Positions 1 through 10,600 of a DNA stretch of 64,000 nucleotides are shown here, in pieces. The position numbers and the translations under genes are program-made. The DNA comes from Agaribacterium sp047638775 (GTDB taxonomy: Bacteria; Pseudomonadota; Gammaproteobacteria; Pseudomonadales; Cellvibrionaceae), in NCBI GenBank assembly GCA_047638775.1, contig JBLIMQ010000002.1, positions 82,620 to 146,619 on the forward strand. The letters run 5' to 3'. Numbering within the stretch: position 1 is the first letter of the stretch; every line of letters starts with the position of its first letter. The notes beneath the pieces are model-generated. The model made no database searches and was not told where the DNA came from. It saw nothing but the letters and a program-made list of their open reading frames with translations.

Positions 1-1502
1 CGCTTATCTGAAAAGCCTTTGCGCTTAAGCTTGAACATATAACTTGCGTCAATTTCAGATAGCGGCTTAGACGCCAAGCTATACTCTGTACGAATAAGGT
101 CCGCTATTTGTACGAGGAACCATCGATCAATTTTAGATTGCTCAAATACTTCTTCAACGTTCATGCCCGCACGGAAAGCATCCCCAACGATCCAAATACG
201 ATCTGCACCGGGCGTACTCAAGTCGCGACGTATTTTTGCCAAACTATCATCTTCTTCAAGGTCGAGCTTAGGCTCAAAACCCGCCGAACCAACTTCTAAA
301 CCACGCAAGGCTTTCTGTAAACTTTCTTGAAAGGTACGACCAATAGCCATAACTTCGCCAACTGACTTCATCTGTGTCGTTAAGCGAGCATCTGCGTCAC
401 CAAATTTTTCAAAGGTGAAGCGAGGAATTTTTGTCACAACGTAATCAATACTAGGCTCGAACGATGCAGGTGTCGCGCCACCCGTAATATCATTTTGAAG
501 CTCATCTAGGGTATAACCGACCGCTAACTTGGCCGCAATTTTCGCAATAGGAAAGCCTGTCGCTTTAGACGCTAACGCAGATGAACGCGATACACGTGGG
601 TTCATCTCGATTACAACGAGGCGCCCGTCATCCGGGTTTACCGCAAACTGTACGTTTGAACCACCGGTCTCTACACCGATTTCACGCAATACCGCCACAG
701 AGGCATTACGCATAATTTGATATTCTTTATCAGTAAGAGTCTGAGCCGGCGCAACTGTGATCGAGTCGCCAGTATGTACACCCATAGGATCGAAGTTTTC
801 AATCGAGCAAATAATGATACAGTTGTCGTTTTTATCACGCACAACCTCCATTTCAAACTCTTTCCAGCCAAGTAGAGACTCATCGATTAAGAGTTCATTT
901 GTCGGGCTTAAATCTAAACCACGCTTACAAATCTCTTCAAACTCTTCCCAGTTGTAGGCAATGCCACCGCCCGAGCCGCCCATAGTAAATGAAGGACGAA
1001 TAATGACAGGAAAACCAAATTCAACCGGTACTTTACGCGCCTCATCAAGCGAATGAACAATATATGCACGGGCCGTTTCTAAGCCAATACGTTTCATAGC
1101 CTTATCAAAACGACTACGATTCTCAGCTTTGTCGATGGCATCGTAACTGGCGCCAATCAATTCGACATTGTGCTTTTCGAGAACACCATTTTTATGTAAG
1201 TCTAATGCGCAGTTCAAAGCCGTCTGACCACCCATAGTAGGCAATACAGCACTAGGCTTCTCTTTTTCAATGATTTTCTCTACCGTTTCCCAAGTGATCG
1301 GCTCGATATAGGTCGCATCGGCCATACTTGGGTCGGTCATAATGGTTGCAGGGTTCGAGTTAACCAAAATAACTCGATAGCCTTCCTCGCGCAGCGCCTT
1401 ACACGCTTGGGCACCTGAATAATCGAACTCGCAAGCCTGACCAATCACAATTGGGCCAGCGCCAAGAATAAGAATACTACTTAGGTCGGATCTTTTAGGC
1501 AT
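1..1502 (-). CDS. carB: Carbamoyl-phosphate synthase large subunit, N-terminal part (gene runs off left edge)
   Basis: Makes carbamoyl phosphate from bicarbonate, ATP and glutamine-derived ammonia for arginine and pyrimidine synthesis, together with CarA. The minus-strand reading frame starts at the ATG complementary to 1500-1502 (MPKRSDLSSIL...) and shows the first ATP-grasp region of the family, with the N-terminal signature ILGAGPIVIGQACEFDYSG at about residues 11-29. Only about 500 of the roughly 1,070 residues usual for CarB are inside the window; the rest lies beyond base 1. It follows carA by 99 bases on the same strand, as in other gammaproteobacteria, so the two are very probably cotranscribed. 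The frame is open across the visible part and nothing looks damaged. Confidence 0.97.
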   Translation of the reverse strand, partial: MPKRSDLSSILILGAGPIVIGQACEFDYSGAQACKALREEGYRVILVNSNPATIMTDPSMADATYIEPITWETVEKIIEKEKPSAVLPTMGGQTALNCALDLHKNGVLEKHNVELIGASYDAIDKAENRSRFDKAMKRIGLETARAYIVHSLDEARKVPVEFGFPVIIRPSFTMGGSGGGIAYNWEEFEEICKRGLDLSPTNELLIDESLLGWKEFEMEVVRDKNDNCIIICSIENFDPMGVHTGDSITVAPAQTLTDKEYQIMRNASVAVLREIGVETGGSNVQFAVNPDDGRLVVIEMNPRVSRSSALASKATGFPIAKIAAKLAVGYTLDELQNDITGGATPASFEPSIDYVVTKIPRFTFEKFGDADARLTTQMKSVGEVMAIGRTFQESLQKALRGLEVGSAGFEPKLDLEEDDSLAKIRRDLSTPGADRIWIVGDAFRAGMNVEEVFEQSKIDRWFLVQIADLIRTEYSLASKPLSEIDASYMFKLKRKGFSDK

Positions 1503-1601
1503 GATGTCTCAATATAAAGTTAAGCGTTTGTTACATAGCCGACACAGTTCACTGTATCGACCTTACTAATTAGTGATGGAGCTAATAAGATCCTAGCAGG
1601 A

Positions 1602-2783
1602 TTATCTAGCGTCCATAAGTTCAATAAAGTGGTCAAATAAGCCGGCAGCATCATGAGGGCCAGGGCTCGCTTCTGGATGACCTTGAAAACCGAACGCGGG
1701 CTTATCTGTAAGGTGAAGACCCTGAAGCGATCCATCAAATAGCGACTTGTGTGTTACTTCAATGTTTGCAGGAAGCTGATCTTCATCAACCGCAAAACCA
1801 TGGTTCTGACTGGTAATCATTACCGTACCCGCTTTTATGTCCTGAACGGGGTGGTTGGCACCGTGGTGACCAAACTTCATTTTTTTGGTCTTTGCGCCAC
1901 TAGCCAAGGCTAGTAGTTGATGCCCCAAACAAATACCGAATACTGGAGTATCTGTCGCTAAAATTTCCTTAATCGCCGCCACTGCATAGGTGCAAGGCTC
2001 TGGATCACCAGGACCATTCGATAAGAAAACGCCATCTGGATTCATCGCAAGAACTTCAGCCGCAGGAGTTTGAGCCGGGACAACCGTAAGCTCACAGCCG
2101 CGGTCGACTAACATACGCAAAATATTACGCTTTGCACCAAAGTCATAAGCCACAACTTTGTAGCGCTTACCTTCTGGTAGTTCACCAAAACCCTTGCCTA
2201 AAGACCAACTACCGCTAGTCCATTGTGTTGACTCTTTGCAACTAACGACTTTGGCAAGATCCATACCCTGCAGACCACCAAAAGCCTTTGCCGCCGCAAG
2301 CGCCTTCGTTTCATCGACATCACCGGCCATTAAACAACCGCTTTGAGCGCCTTTGTCACGTAATATACGTGTTAAGCGACGTGTATCAATATCAGAAATC
2401 CCGACTATGTTCTTCTGCTTCAAATACTCATCGAGACTTAATTCATTGCGGAAGTTGCTAGCAATCAAAGGTAAATCACGAATAACTAAACCGGCAGCCC
2501 AGAGTTCATCTCGCTCAGCATCTTCTGAATTAGTACCGGTATTACCGATATGCGGATACGTTAAAGTAACTATTTGTTTCGCATAAGAAGGATCGGTAAG
2601 AATTTCTTGGTAACCTGTAATCGCGGTGTTAAAAACAACCTCTCCGACAGATTGGCCATCCGCACCGATTGCTGAACCGCGAAAAACACTACCATCCTCA
2701 AGAACTAAAATAGCGGGACGGTATGCGGGTTGTTCGGGTGCCAGGTCTGGCGCAAGCTCTGCAGACAAGGATGTATCCTCCAA
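1602..2783 (-). CDS. carA: Carbamoyl-phosphate synthase small (glutaminase) subunit
   Basis: Hydrolyses glutamine and channels ammonia to CarB. The 393-residue product has the N-terminal CPSase_sm domain (LVLEDGSVFRG near residue 27, then VVFNTAITGYQEILTDPSYA) and a C-terminal class I glutamine amidotransferase domain. In that domain the nucleophile is in VFGICLGHQLLALA (about residue 275) and the His/Glu pair in GFQGHPEASPGP near the end. The first roughly 20 residues (MEDTSLSAELAPDLAPEQPA) extend beyond the start of the E. coli protein, so initiation could be a little further in, but no better start with a clear ribosome site was seen. In relatives such as Pseudomonas, dapB lies just upstream. 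Here a polyketide locus has come between, so carA must have its own promoter in the roughly 110 bases between its start and the palindrome at 2892-2923. Confidence 0.97.
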   Translation of the reverse strand: MEDTSLSAELAPDLAPEQPAYRPAILVLEDGSVFRGSAIGADGQSVGEVVFNTAITGYQEILTDPSYAKQIVTLTYPHIGNTGTNSEDAERDELWAAGLVIRDLPLIASNFRNELSLDEYLKQKNIVGISDIDTRRLTRILRDKGAQSGCLMAGDVDETKALAAAKAFGGLQGMDLAKVVSCKESTQWTSGSWSLGKGFGELPEGKRYKVVAYDFGAKRNILRMLVDRGCELTVVPAQTPAAEVLAMNPDGVFLSNGPGDPEPCTYAVAAIKEILATDTPVFGICLGHQLLALASGAKTKKMKFGHHGANHPVQDIKAGTVMITSQNHGFAVDEDQLPANIEVTHKSLFDGSLQGLHLTDKPAFGFQGHPEASPGPHDAAGLFDHFIELMDAR

Positions 2784-2891
2784 AATAAGTGGTTAGGCGC
2801 ACGATAGTGCGCGGCGATTAAGGTGATATGTGTAGTCGAAAGCTTAGCTAAAGCGACTACCAAGCCTAAATCTTAGGTCGTAAGTTGCAAA

Positions 2892-2923
2892 AAAAGCGAG
2901 ATGAATGCATTCATCTCGCTTTT
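2892..2923. terminator. Perfect 32-base palindrome, bidirectional intrinsic terminator
   Basis: A-tract, GCGAGATGAA, loop TGCA, TTCATCTCGC, T-tract: a flawless 14-bp stem with a 4-base loop, and A/T tails that give a U-run on both strands. It sits about 110 bases upstream of carA and about 580 bases past the end of the acyltransferase gene, so on the minus strand it would stop the polyketide-locus transcript before carA. It is a textbook factor-independent terminator shape; activity is inferred. Confidence 0.8.
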
Positions 2924-3501
2924 CTTAAATTCGATAGCTGGACGTACTGAAGGCACTTATTTAGATGCCGCCTTCGTAGGCTGCAACGTCAAGTCGGTCC
3001 GGCGGCGAATTTTATACAATTTAGGGGGGGTCTGTCCATCTAAGAGTGTAAATTTCAGGGTGCTGAGGCAATCTCATCTCAACATCAGCCAATTGCACCA
3101 ACAACTCGACACTTCATGCTTAATATAAGCAGAGATTAAGCATGATGATAGAATGCCCACTGAGGCCTGAAGTGCGCCATACATGAAACAACTCCAAAGC
3201 TACTGTCACAATTCGCACAAAATGATCGGAAGGTAAGCCGTTCCCTCGGACACTCCCTAATTCAGCCAACATCAGCGTAGCCACACAACAAGCCCCGAAC
3301 ACTACGTTCGCTAGCGTCGAGCCATAAATCACTTGAGGCTAGGGCAGCCTGATCTTCACTACTAGGTATAGTGGCACCTGCCTATTACAAACACCGCCAT
3401 CTAATCGCGTAATGATGACAACCTAAGATCACCCACTATAGAGCCTAACCTACATAGAGTCCTACGTACTTGCGAATGGATGAATGGACACTAGTTACTC
3501 C
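2924..3501. other. Intergenic stretch with an 11-bp inverted repeat, no convincing gene
   Basis: This lies between the carA-side terminator and the acyltransferase stop codon. The short open frames here have no recognisable family. The one structured element is an inverted repeat at 3114-3145 (TCATGCTTAAT, 10-base loop, ATTAAGCATGA), which lacks a following T-run. It may be scar sequence left at the locus edge. Confidence 0.6.
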
Positions 3502-4605
3502 CTACGCAGTTAAATCATCAAGCGCGAAATACCCCTTAGAACCATCAAGATATATTGCAGCACGATGGCCAAAAAGTACGAGAGCCGCTGATACGCTGGA
3601 CTTGGGTTGAGGGTCGCCTTTTATATACACCGTCGAGCCAATGGGGTGAAAACGATTCCAGTGATCGATTTGAGATTTAGCATCACCTAATTTAGCATCA
3701 CCTATCTGTTCAGCCCTATCTAAATTCTCTGAAAGTCCAACCTCAACAAGGCTTCTCTCCCTTGGCGCCCGTCGAATTTTTTCAATCATGCGAGAAAGCA
3801 CCACACTGTCACCTAGCTCTTCAAAATCATCTACTCCAATATCTAGAATATATGATATCGATTGCAGCCACTTAACCGGTGAGGATATTTGCCGCACTAA
3901 TAATGACTTAATTTCGGATTGAACATAAGGTCGTGCTGTAACATTTGAAATGACAGGAGTATTCAATTCAGAGAAGTTAAAAGACGAAATAAAATCCTCA
4001 AACTCTCGCCCAGCGCCGGCCATCTGTTGAGAATGAAATGCACCACTAGTATTTAAGGGTATAAATCGCGCCCCCAATGAGCTGAATACAGATTCAGACT
4101 CTTGAACTTGCGTAGCATCACCCGAAATCACTGTTTGCATAGGCTCATTAAAGTTAGCTACATCGACATTCGACAAAGCCGCCACCGCCAACTGCTCTGC
4201 GACAGCGCTAGCCGGTAAGCCCAGAATTGCAGCCATGGCACCGCCTCGAGCCTCAGCCATCAATTCCCCGCGCTTTTTAACTAGGTGTAGGCCTTGCTCG
4301 AAGCTCAGCGCGCCAGCCGCATACAGTGCGTTGTATTCCCCTAGACTGTGACCCGCATAAACTTTTGGCGTAGGATGCCCACCCTCCAAATGGCGGTGGA
4401 AGTTTAAGACATTAACAACAAACAGGGCCGGTTGCGTATAAGCGGTCTGATTTAACAAATTATCAGGATCATCCATACACAGTGCCGAAACTGAGTAGCC
4501 CAATATGCTATCCGCGATTTCCACAAGCGCCGGGTAAGCTGAAAACAAGTCGCCCCCCATACCTCGTGACTGAGAACCTTGCCCTGGAAAAACAATCGCC
4601 TTCAT
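3502..4605 (-). CDS. Trans-acting malonyl-CoA acyltransferase of the polyketide locus
   Basis: This discrete acyltransferase is inferred to load malonyl units onto the carrier domains of the giant synthase next door, which has no AT domain of its own. The FabD-like fold opens with IVFPGQGSQSRGMGGDLF. The nucleophile elbow GHSLGEYNAL is near residue 95 and the catalytic-His region GAFHSQQM near residue 202. GHSLGEYNALYAAG followed by LVKKRGELMAEA resembles the trans-AT malonyltransferase clade (PedD-like) more than housekeeping FabD. A C-terminal tail of about 80 residues follows the AT core (HWNRFHPIGSTVYIKGDPQ...), with a small duplication (IGDAKLGDAK). The start ATG has AGGA just upstream. 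It is the last gene of the minus-strand locus, 90 bases after the synthase stop. An acyl-hydrolase (proofreading) role cannot be excluded by eye, but is less likely because it is the only AT. Confidence 0.88.
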   Translation of the reverse strand: MKAIVFPGQGSQSRGMGGDLFSAYPALVEIADSILGYSVSALCMDDPDNLLNQTAYTQPALFVVNVLNFHRHLEGGHPTPKVYAGHSLGEYNALYAAGALSFEQGLHLVKKRGELMAEARGGAMAAILGLPASAVAEQLAVAALSNVDVANFNEPMQTVISGDATQVQESESVFSSLGARFIPLNTSGAFHSQQMAGAGREFEDFISSFNFSELNTPVISNVTARPYVQSEIKSLLVRQISSPVKWLQSISYILDIGVDDFEELGDSVVLSRMIEKIRRAPRERSLVEVGLSENLDRAEQIGDAKLGDAKSQIDHWNRFHPIGSTVYIKGDPQPKSSVSAALVLFGHRAAIYLDGSKGYFALDDLTA

Positions 4606-4645
4606 ACAATCCTCAACAGCTTATAAAACTTTATTGACAAAAATA

Positions 4646-4676
4646 ACGGCCATAAAACACCAAAAATAGTGGCCGT
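4646..4676 (-). terminator. Hairpin with T-rich tail between synthase and acyltransferase genes
   Basis: ACGGCCA and TGGCCGT form a 7-bp stem with a 17-base loop; on the minus strand TTATTTTTG follows. It may terminate or attenuate transcription after the synthase, in which case the acyltransferase would be read at a lower level or from its own promoter. The long loop makes it a weak candidate. Confidence 0.4.
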
Positions 4677-4695
4677 GCCGCTCACATTATAAATT

Positions 4696-7600
4696 TTACG
4701 CTTTAGATAAACCATCTGCATGACCATCAAGTGTGCCGTTAGACGGCCCGCCAATTAACTCGCTTAACGCTGCATAGTAGTAATCGATAAGGCGTGTAAT
4801 TGTCGATTCAGTATGCAAGTTTTTGCTATACATAAGTTTAATCGTTAACAGATCATTCTCTATATAGGCTTGAACATCTAGAACAGAGCCTCGCAACTGC
4901 TGAATCTCACCCACTTTCAATTGAGCCTTATCTGCATCCGTATCTCGTTGAATTTGACTCATATTGATCGGATCAAGACCTTTTATTAATGAGCCGTCTT
5001 TCTCATAACTATCTTTTACACCAAGAAAGTTAAGCATTATCTCACACTCTTTGGCCCGCCCGATCAGCCCTGACTCGGTTAGAATTTCATCCGAAGACAT
5101 CAAAAAATCGTGTAATTTGCTGGCCGAGTTTTTATCGCGATTAAGTTGATCAGATACAGATTTCAATTCATTATCAGCATTTGTTCCGCATAGATCGTTT
5201 TGAATCACATAGCGATTCACACGAGACAACCAGCCAATCATTCCGGTCAAATCAACTTGATCGTTAATTTCCGGATTTTCTCGACCTGCATCCATTAATG
5301 AAAACTGAAAGCAATTATCATTATTCCAACGATTGAGTACTCGGCTTAAACCCCACACCATGATATCTAAAATAGTCGCATTCGTGCGCTGCGCCACATC
5401 TTTAATCAAAGTTCGCGTCTCTAGCTCAGAAAAAATAAGAACTTTTTCACGTGAGGATTCGGCGTCATTCACCCCAGTAGAAAAATCTCGTGGGAGACAA
5501 GTTACTCCATCCCATGAATAATCACGCCAGCGCTGTTCCAACTCAACATCCCGACTTTGTTCATGCCAAACTCTATTTACTTCACTTGCATAATCTTTTG
5601 GCGACGACGTTTTTTCAGGAAAGAGAATGGGGTTTTGTGCGCTCATGCTCTTGAGAATATTGCCAAAACCTTCAATAAATAATTGCTGAGACGACCCGTC
5701 AATAACCAAATGATGAAAGACCATGGCAAACCGATAAGTTAACTCATCCCCTTCGTCGATCAATATAAACCGACATAATTGCGAACCTAAAGAATTAACT
5801 TGGTTGTAGGCTTCTACAAGCGACGAAACCATCTGACGTTGCCGTGTAAAAACGTCACAAGTAGACACATCAAGAAATGAAAACATATCCGCATCAATAT
5901 CTTTACTGAAGCAGCTACGCCATGAATGATATTCTGATGATAACGCAATACCCTCAAAGAACTTCATCCTTAACCCGTCATGATACGTCAGCATTAAATT
6001 TACCGCCGACTGGATATCATTAACACTGAGCGTTTTATCTATCGCTAAATGCGTACTATTAACCCAATGGCTCTTTTTGTGCTGTTCCGAATCGAAAAAC
6101 CAATACTGCACCAAAGATAAGGGAAATATTCCGGAAACCATTTGATCGTCAATTTCGTCGACACCAATAGAGCTATCACGTCGCGATTCGATCAGAACAG
6201 CTAACTCTCGTATGGTTTGCGCACCAAAGAGCTCTGGAACTCCAAACGCAACACCCCACTTAGTGCTAATACGTGACACTAACGTTAAAGCGAGTAGCGA
6301 GTGACCACCTAAACCAAAAAAGTTATCCGTAATACCGAGTTCATCAATACCTAAAAGGTCTTGCCATATCTCGCATAACGCCTCCTCCATAGTATTCGAC
6401 GGCGCTACACGGTTAGACAACAAAGAAGGGCTCAACGTAGAAAGCGACCCAGTATGCGCAGGAAACACAGTATTCACCCAGTAGCGAGAATCGTTAAAAA
6501 CACTTCCCGGTAGGCCAATACGACGAACTCTATCACCGGCATCTGGATTGGGCCACTCTACATTAGATTTTGCGAGATAATCAGAAACACATTGCGCTGT
6601 ATCCACCTCAGTTCCCCATGCATAATCTTGTCCCGAATACGTAGCGATAGAAGGATCAAGGTAAGCTTCCGGGTTATCGCAATACGAACTCAGCTGTTCA
6701 ACCAGATCATTCAAACTTTCAACAAAAAATAATATTCGCTTAGACCATAGCTTTCGACCACGTTGGAGCGTGTAGCTAATATCGGCAATATCCAAATTGG
6801 TGTTATTCAGAAGATGATGATGCAAAACTTTCGCGCCGCCTAACAAACCCTCCTCTGTCGAAGCAGAAAAAGGAAGTAAAAATATTTTCCCGGTCCGCCG
6901 GTCCCGTAAGCGAACGTCGTCGCGATACTCTTCCAGAATCACATGAGCATTACTCCCCCCGTCACCAAAGGCACTAATACCACAACGTAATGGCATTTCA
7001 ATTCCGTCGCACTTATGTCGCCGCCAAGGGCTTAGCTCACGCTGCAAACGTAGGTGAGATTCTTCTAAATCAATATATTCATTCAACTCATCCGCATGTA
7101 AACTCGGAACCAGAGTTTCATGATGCAGCTGCAATAAAGATTTAGTTAAACTCGCGATTCCCGCAGCGGCCTCCAAATGGCCGACATTGCTTTTAACCGA
7201 ACCAATAGCACAAGACCGGTTATCCAAACGCCCTTTAGGGCCAAGTGCATTCGTCAGGGCCAAAAACTCGATCGAATCACCGAGTTTAGTGCCAGTTCCG
7301 TGCGCCTCGACGTAACTAATCGATTCAGGCTTAAGCTCAGCAGATGCTAAAGCTTTATTAATGACGGAAGTCTGCGCGCTGGGATTTGGAACACCATAAC
7401 CGCTGGAATGCCCTGCGTGATTCGTTTCAACAGCACGAATAATCCCGTAAATCGTATCCTTATCTTTTTTCGCCTGTGCAACAGTTTTTAAGACGACCGC
7501 ACCAACCCCTTCTCCGGTGACGTATCCGTCAGCATCATTGGCAAAACTTCGACAACGACCACCTGCCGCTAACGACTTAGACTGTATAAGAGCATCCTGC

Positions 7601-10600
7601 TTACTAGAATGTAAGTCAAGATTTACGCCACCAACCACCGCCGCTCGACATTGTTGGTTTTTAAGACCATCACAAGCCTGCTGCAACGCGCTTAAGCTTG
7701 AAGAGCACGCAGAATTCAAAGTGAAACTCGGACCCGTAAAGTTCATAAATGCCGACACACGATTAGCAACGCCATACTGTGTGGCCAGACGTGATGACGA
7801 CAAGCCATCTAACGAAAGCATATGATATTGGCTCCAAACCACACCCACATAAACACCGATTTCATTCGTACCCAACGTTTCTATTAGAGAGTCCGGATGA
7901 TAGCCGGCATTCTCTATCGCGTGCCAAGCTGTCTCTAAAAATAAACGCTCTTGTGGGTCAATATCACAGGCATCCGCTTCACTGACATTGAAGAAGTTCG
8001 CGTCAAACTTATCGACATCATCTAGGTAGCCACCCCACAATGTATCCGAGTTGCTCGAGTCGAAACAAAGCTCCCTTCGACGCTTAGGCATATCAGTAAC
8101 GCAATCAATGCCCGCCTGTAAATTATCCCAATACTCAAAGATATCTTTCGCTTTAGGGTAACGACCAGAAATACCGACAACGGCAATAGCATCGTCACTA
8201 AGCGATTTTTCTTCGCGCGCATTATTAGATTCGCCTACCTCGTTTGATGAGTCGCTGTGTGACGATGACGACGGAGTGATTTTTGCAGATGTTTGCTTGC
8301 CGAACTCTGAACTCGCTGGTTTTAGTTTAGGTGTAGCCGCTTGTGATGAATAAGTGCCCGCCGTTAAATCACGAAGTGCGAATTTGGCCTTCATATAGCC
8401 AAAGGAGTTCTCTGGTTTTTCTAGCAACTTCAATTCAAACGTGGAGTCGGCTCTCGCTAAAGCATCAACTAGTCGTCGCGTAAACTCAAGAACATCACCA
8501 TTACTCAAACCAACCGGAACAGCGATACGAATTACCCGATTAAGAATGGTGTTTTTCTGCATGCCTGCATTATGCTGCCCCACACGGATGCCAGTCTCTT
8601 GATATAGCCACGCCATAAAAGATGGAATCGCGTACTTCATTTGTGAAAAACCGTTTAAACGACTCAGATCAAGTAAGACGCAATGCCCTCCTGCGGGCGC
8701 TAATACAGGAAAGTCGTTTTTAAACAATTCCTGCCAAACAGTTTCAACAGCGTCGACTCGCGCGACTACGAGTTTTTGAAAGTAGTGAGTATTGGACACG
8801 CTTTTAAGAAGCTGAGCTCTTTGCTCGGAATTCATTAAAACTTCATGTTCTTTCGCCACCACAGAGCTAGCCTGAAATTGTTTTTGACTACGCATAGCGA
8901 TAAACCCACCAAACGGGAGACAAAAATTCTTTGCAAAACTGCCGGATAAATAGTCGGCACAGTCACACAAAGACTTAACGATATCGAGAAGACCCTGAGT
9001 ATCAAAGCCGGTTTCGTTTCTACGTATAAACTCAGCATTGTCGACAATACGCGTTACGTCCAGCAAGAGAGGTATTTCGTATTTGTCAGCCAATGAACGA
9101 ACATTCTTCAATTGAGACATAGAAATTGGGTGGCCGCCAGAAGCATTATTTCCCAGCTCCAGACACAACATACTAGGCCGACTGGACCGCTTAGCGAGCT
9201 CTACACTCAAGGCATCCAGATCTATACCACCACGGAACAATACAATGCTATTAGCATTAAACACTTCATCCAAGGGCATTTCTATTGGGTTAAAACCGTT
9301 ATCAATCTGATTAAATATCCACGTAGGGAAGAGTAGGTTCTGAATGACATCACCACGTTCTCCAATCCAAGAACTCGCGAGCACAGTTTCGGCAGACCGC
9401 CCAGACTGAGTCAGCACAAAGTGTTTAAAACCAAATATTTGCTGTAAACACTCATTAAGCTCAACATCTGAATACTCGCAAACTGCTTCAGAAATAACGG
9501 TGGTATGCGCCTGAATGTAAGCTGTATCGAGCTGTGCCCATGAATCCGTATAAGCATCAAATTCAATCGATGACGCATCAAACAAACAGGGATTAAAGCC
9601 GGCTTGCTCTAATTCGCGCTTACGTTGCAGCTTATCGGGCCATACGCTTTTAGAGTTATCCGCAGCTATCGGTGGCTGTATTAAATCAACTGTAACGTTC
9701 GAGTTTACGTGTCTTGCTATGTCAACGGGAGGTATTGCCATCGAAGACGGTAGAGTTTGACGACCACCATGGTTATCAAGTGGATCGGCGATCATCATTA
9801 ATAACGCTGTCACATTTGTCGGATCGCCACCGGCGGGCTTACATAAATATATAGGTGTATTTACGGTTCGAAATTTATTTTTGAATTGTAAATTACCTTG
9901 GCTAAAGTCACCCGTTTCTCTTAGGTGATTCAAAATAGAACGGACACCTTCATCGGCGTTATCTGAAATAACTATTTCAGGCCCGTACGTTCCGCCCAGA
10001 CTAAATACCGAACAACCTTCAGATGCTAGTAATTTAATAATTTCACTAATTGAATACTCTAGCCCACCGTAGACAGCATCTTTAGGATAGAACTCCATAT
10101 CCATCAAATAACCGCCACTCATTTTCGTGATCAATATGACATTGATAAGAGTGCTGTCTTTATAGCTTAAGAATACTCGATGTTGATCCGCTAGAATACC
10201 GCGTGAAACATCCAACTTCAAATCGTCAACACAGGGGTTAATTTGAGTTTTTATCTCACACCAACGATCAATCATATTTACAATAGACGAATCTGTTTCC
10301 GAATTTGTGCCAACACGATATTCACGTACTTCATTTTCGCCTGAACGTTCAACTTTCTGAATCGCATAACGAAGACGACGCATTGATTTACCCGCCAGGC
10401 TAAACTCGGAAATATTTTCTATTTTTTGTAATGCGCCAAAAGGTGTCGAACTAAACGTAACATCACCCACCAAGGACAGTACCGAGGTCGATAAAAAATG
10501 AAGATCCGCTCCTTGAGACTTAGCGTAGGCCGTTAGTTCTAACACACTCGATTCAAATTCAGACTCAGGCCCTAGATATGGCCACGCCAAAATAAGAGAA

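Noticed and set aside
3120..3332. 70-codon minus-strand frame near the carA side
   Set aside because: No homology recognised and it starts inside an inverted repeat; more likely spacer.
8421..9669. PLP domain as an aminotransferase (common in hybrid PKS-NRPS)
   Set aside because: Motifs match beta-eliminating lyases (tryptophanase/tyrosine phenol-lyase), not class III aminotransferases.
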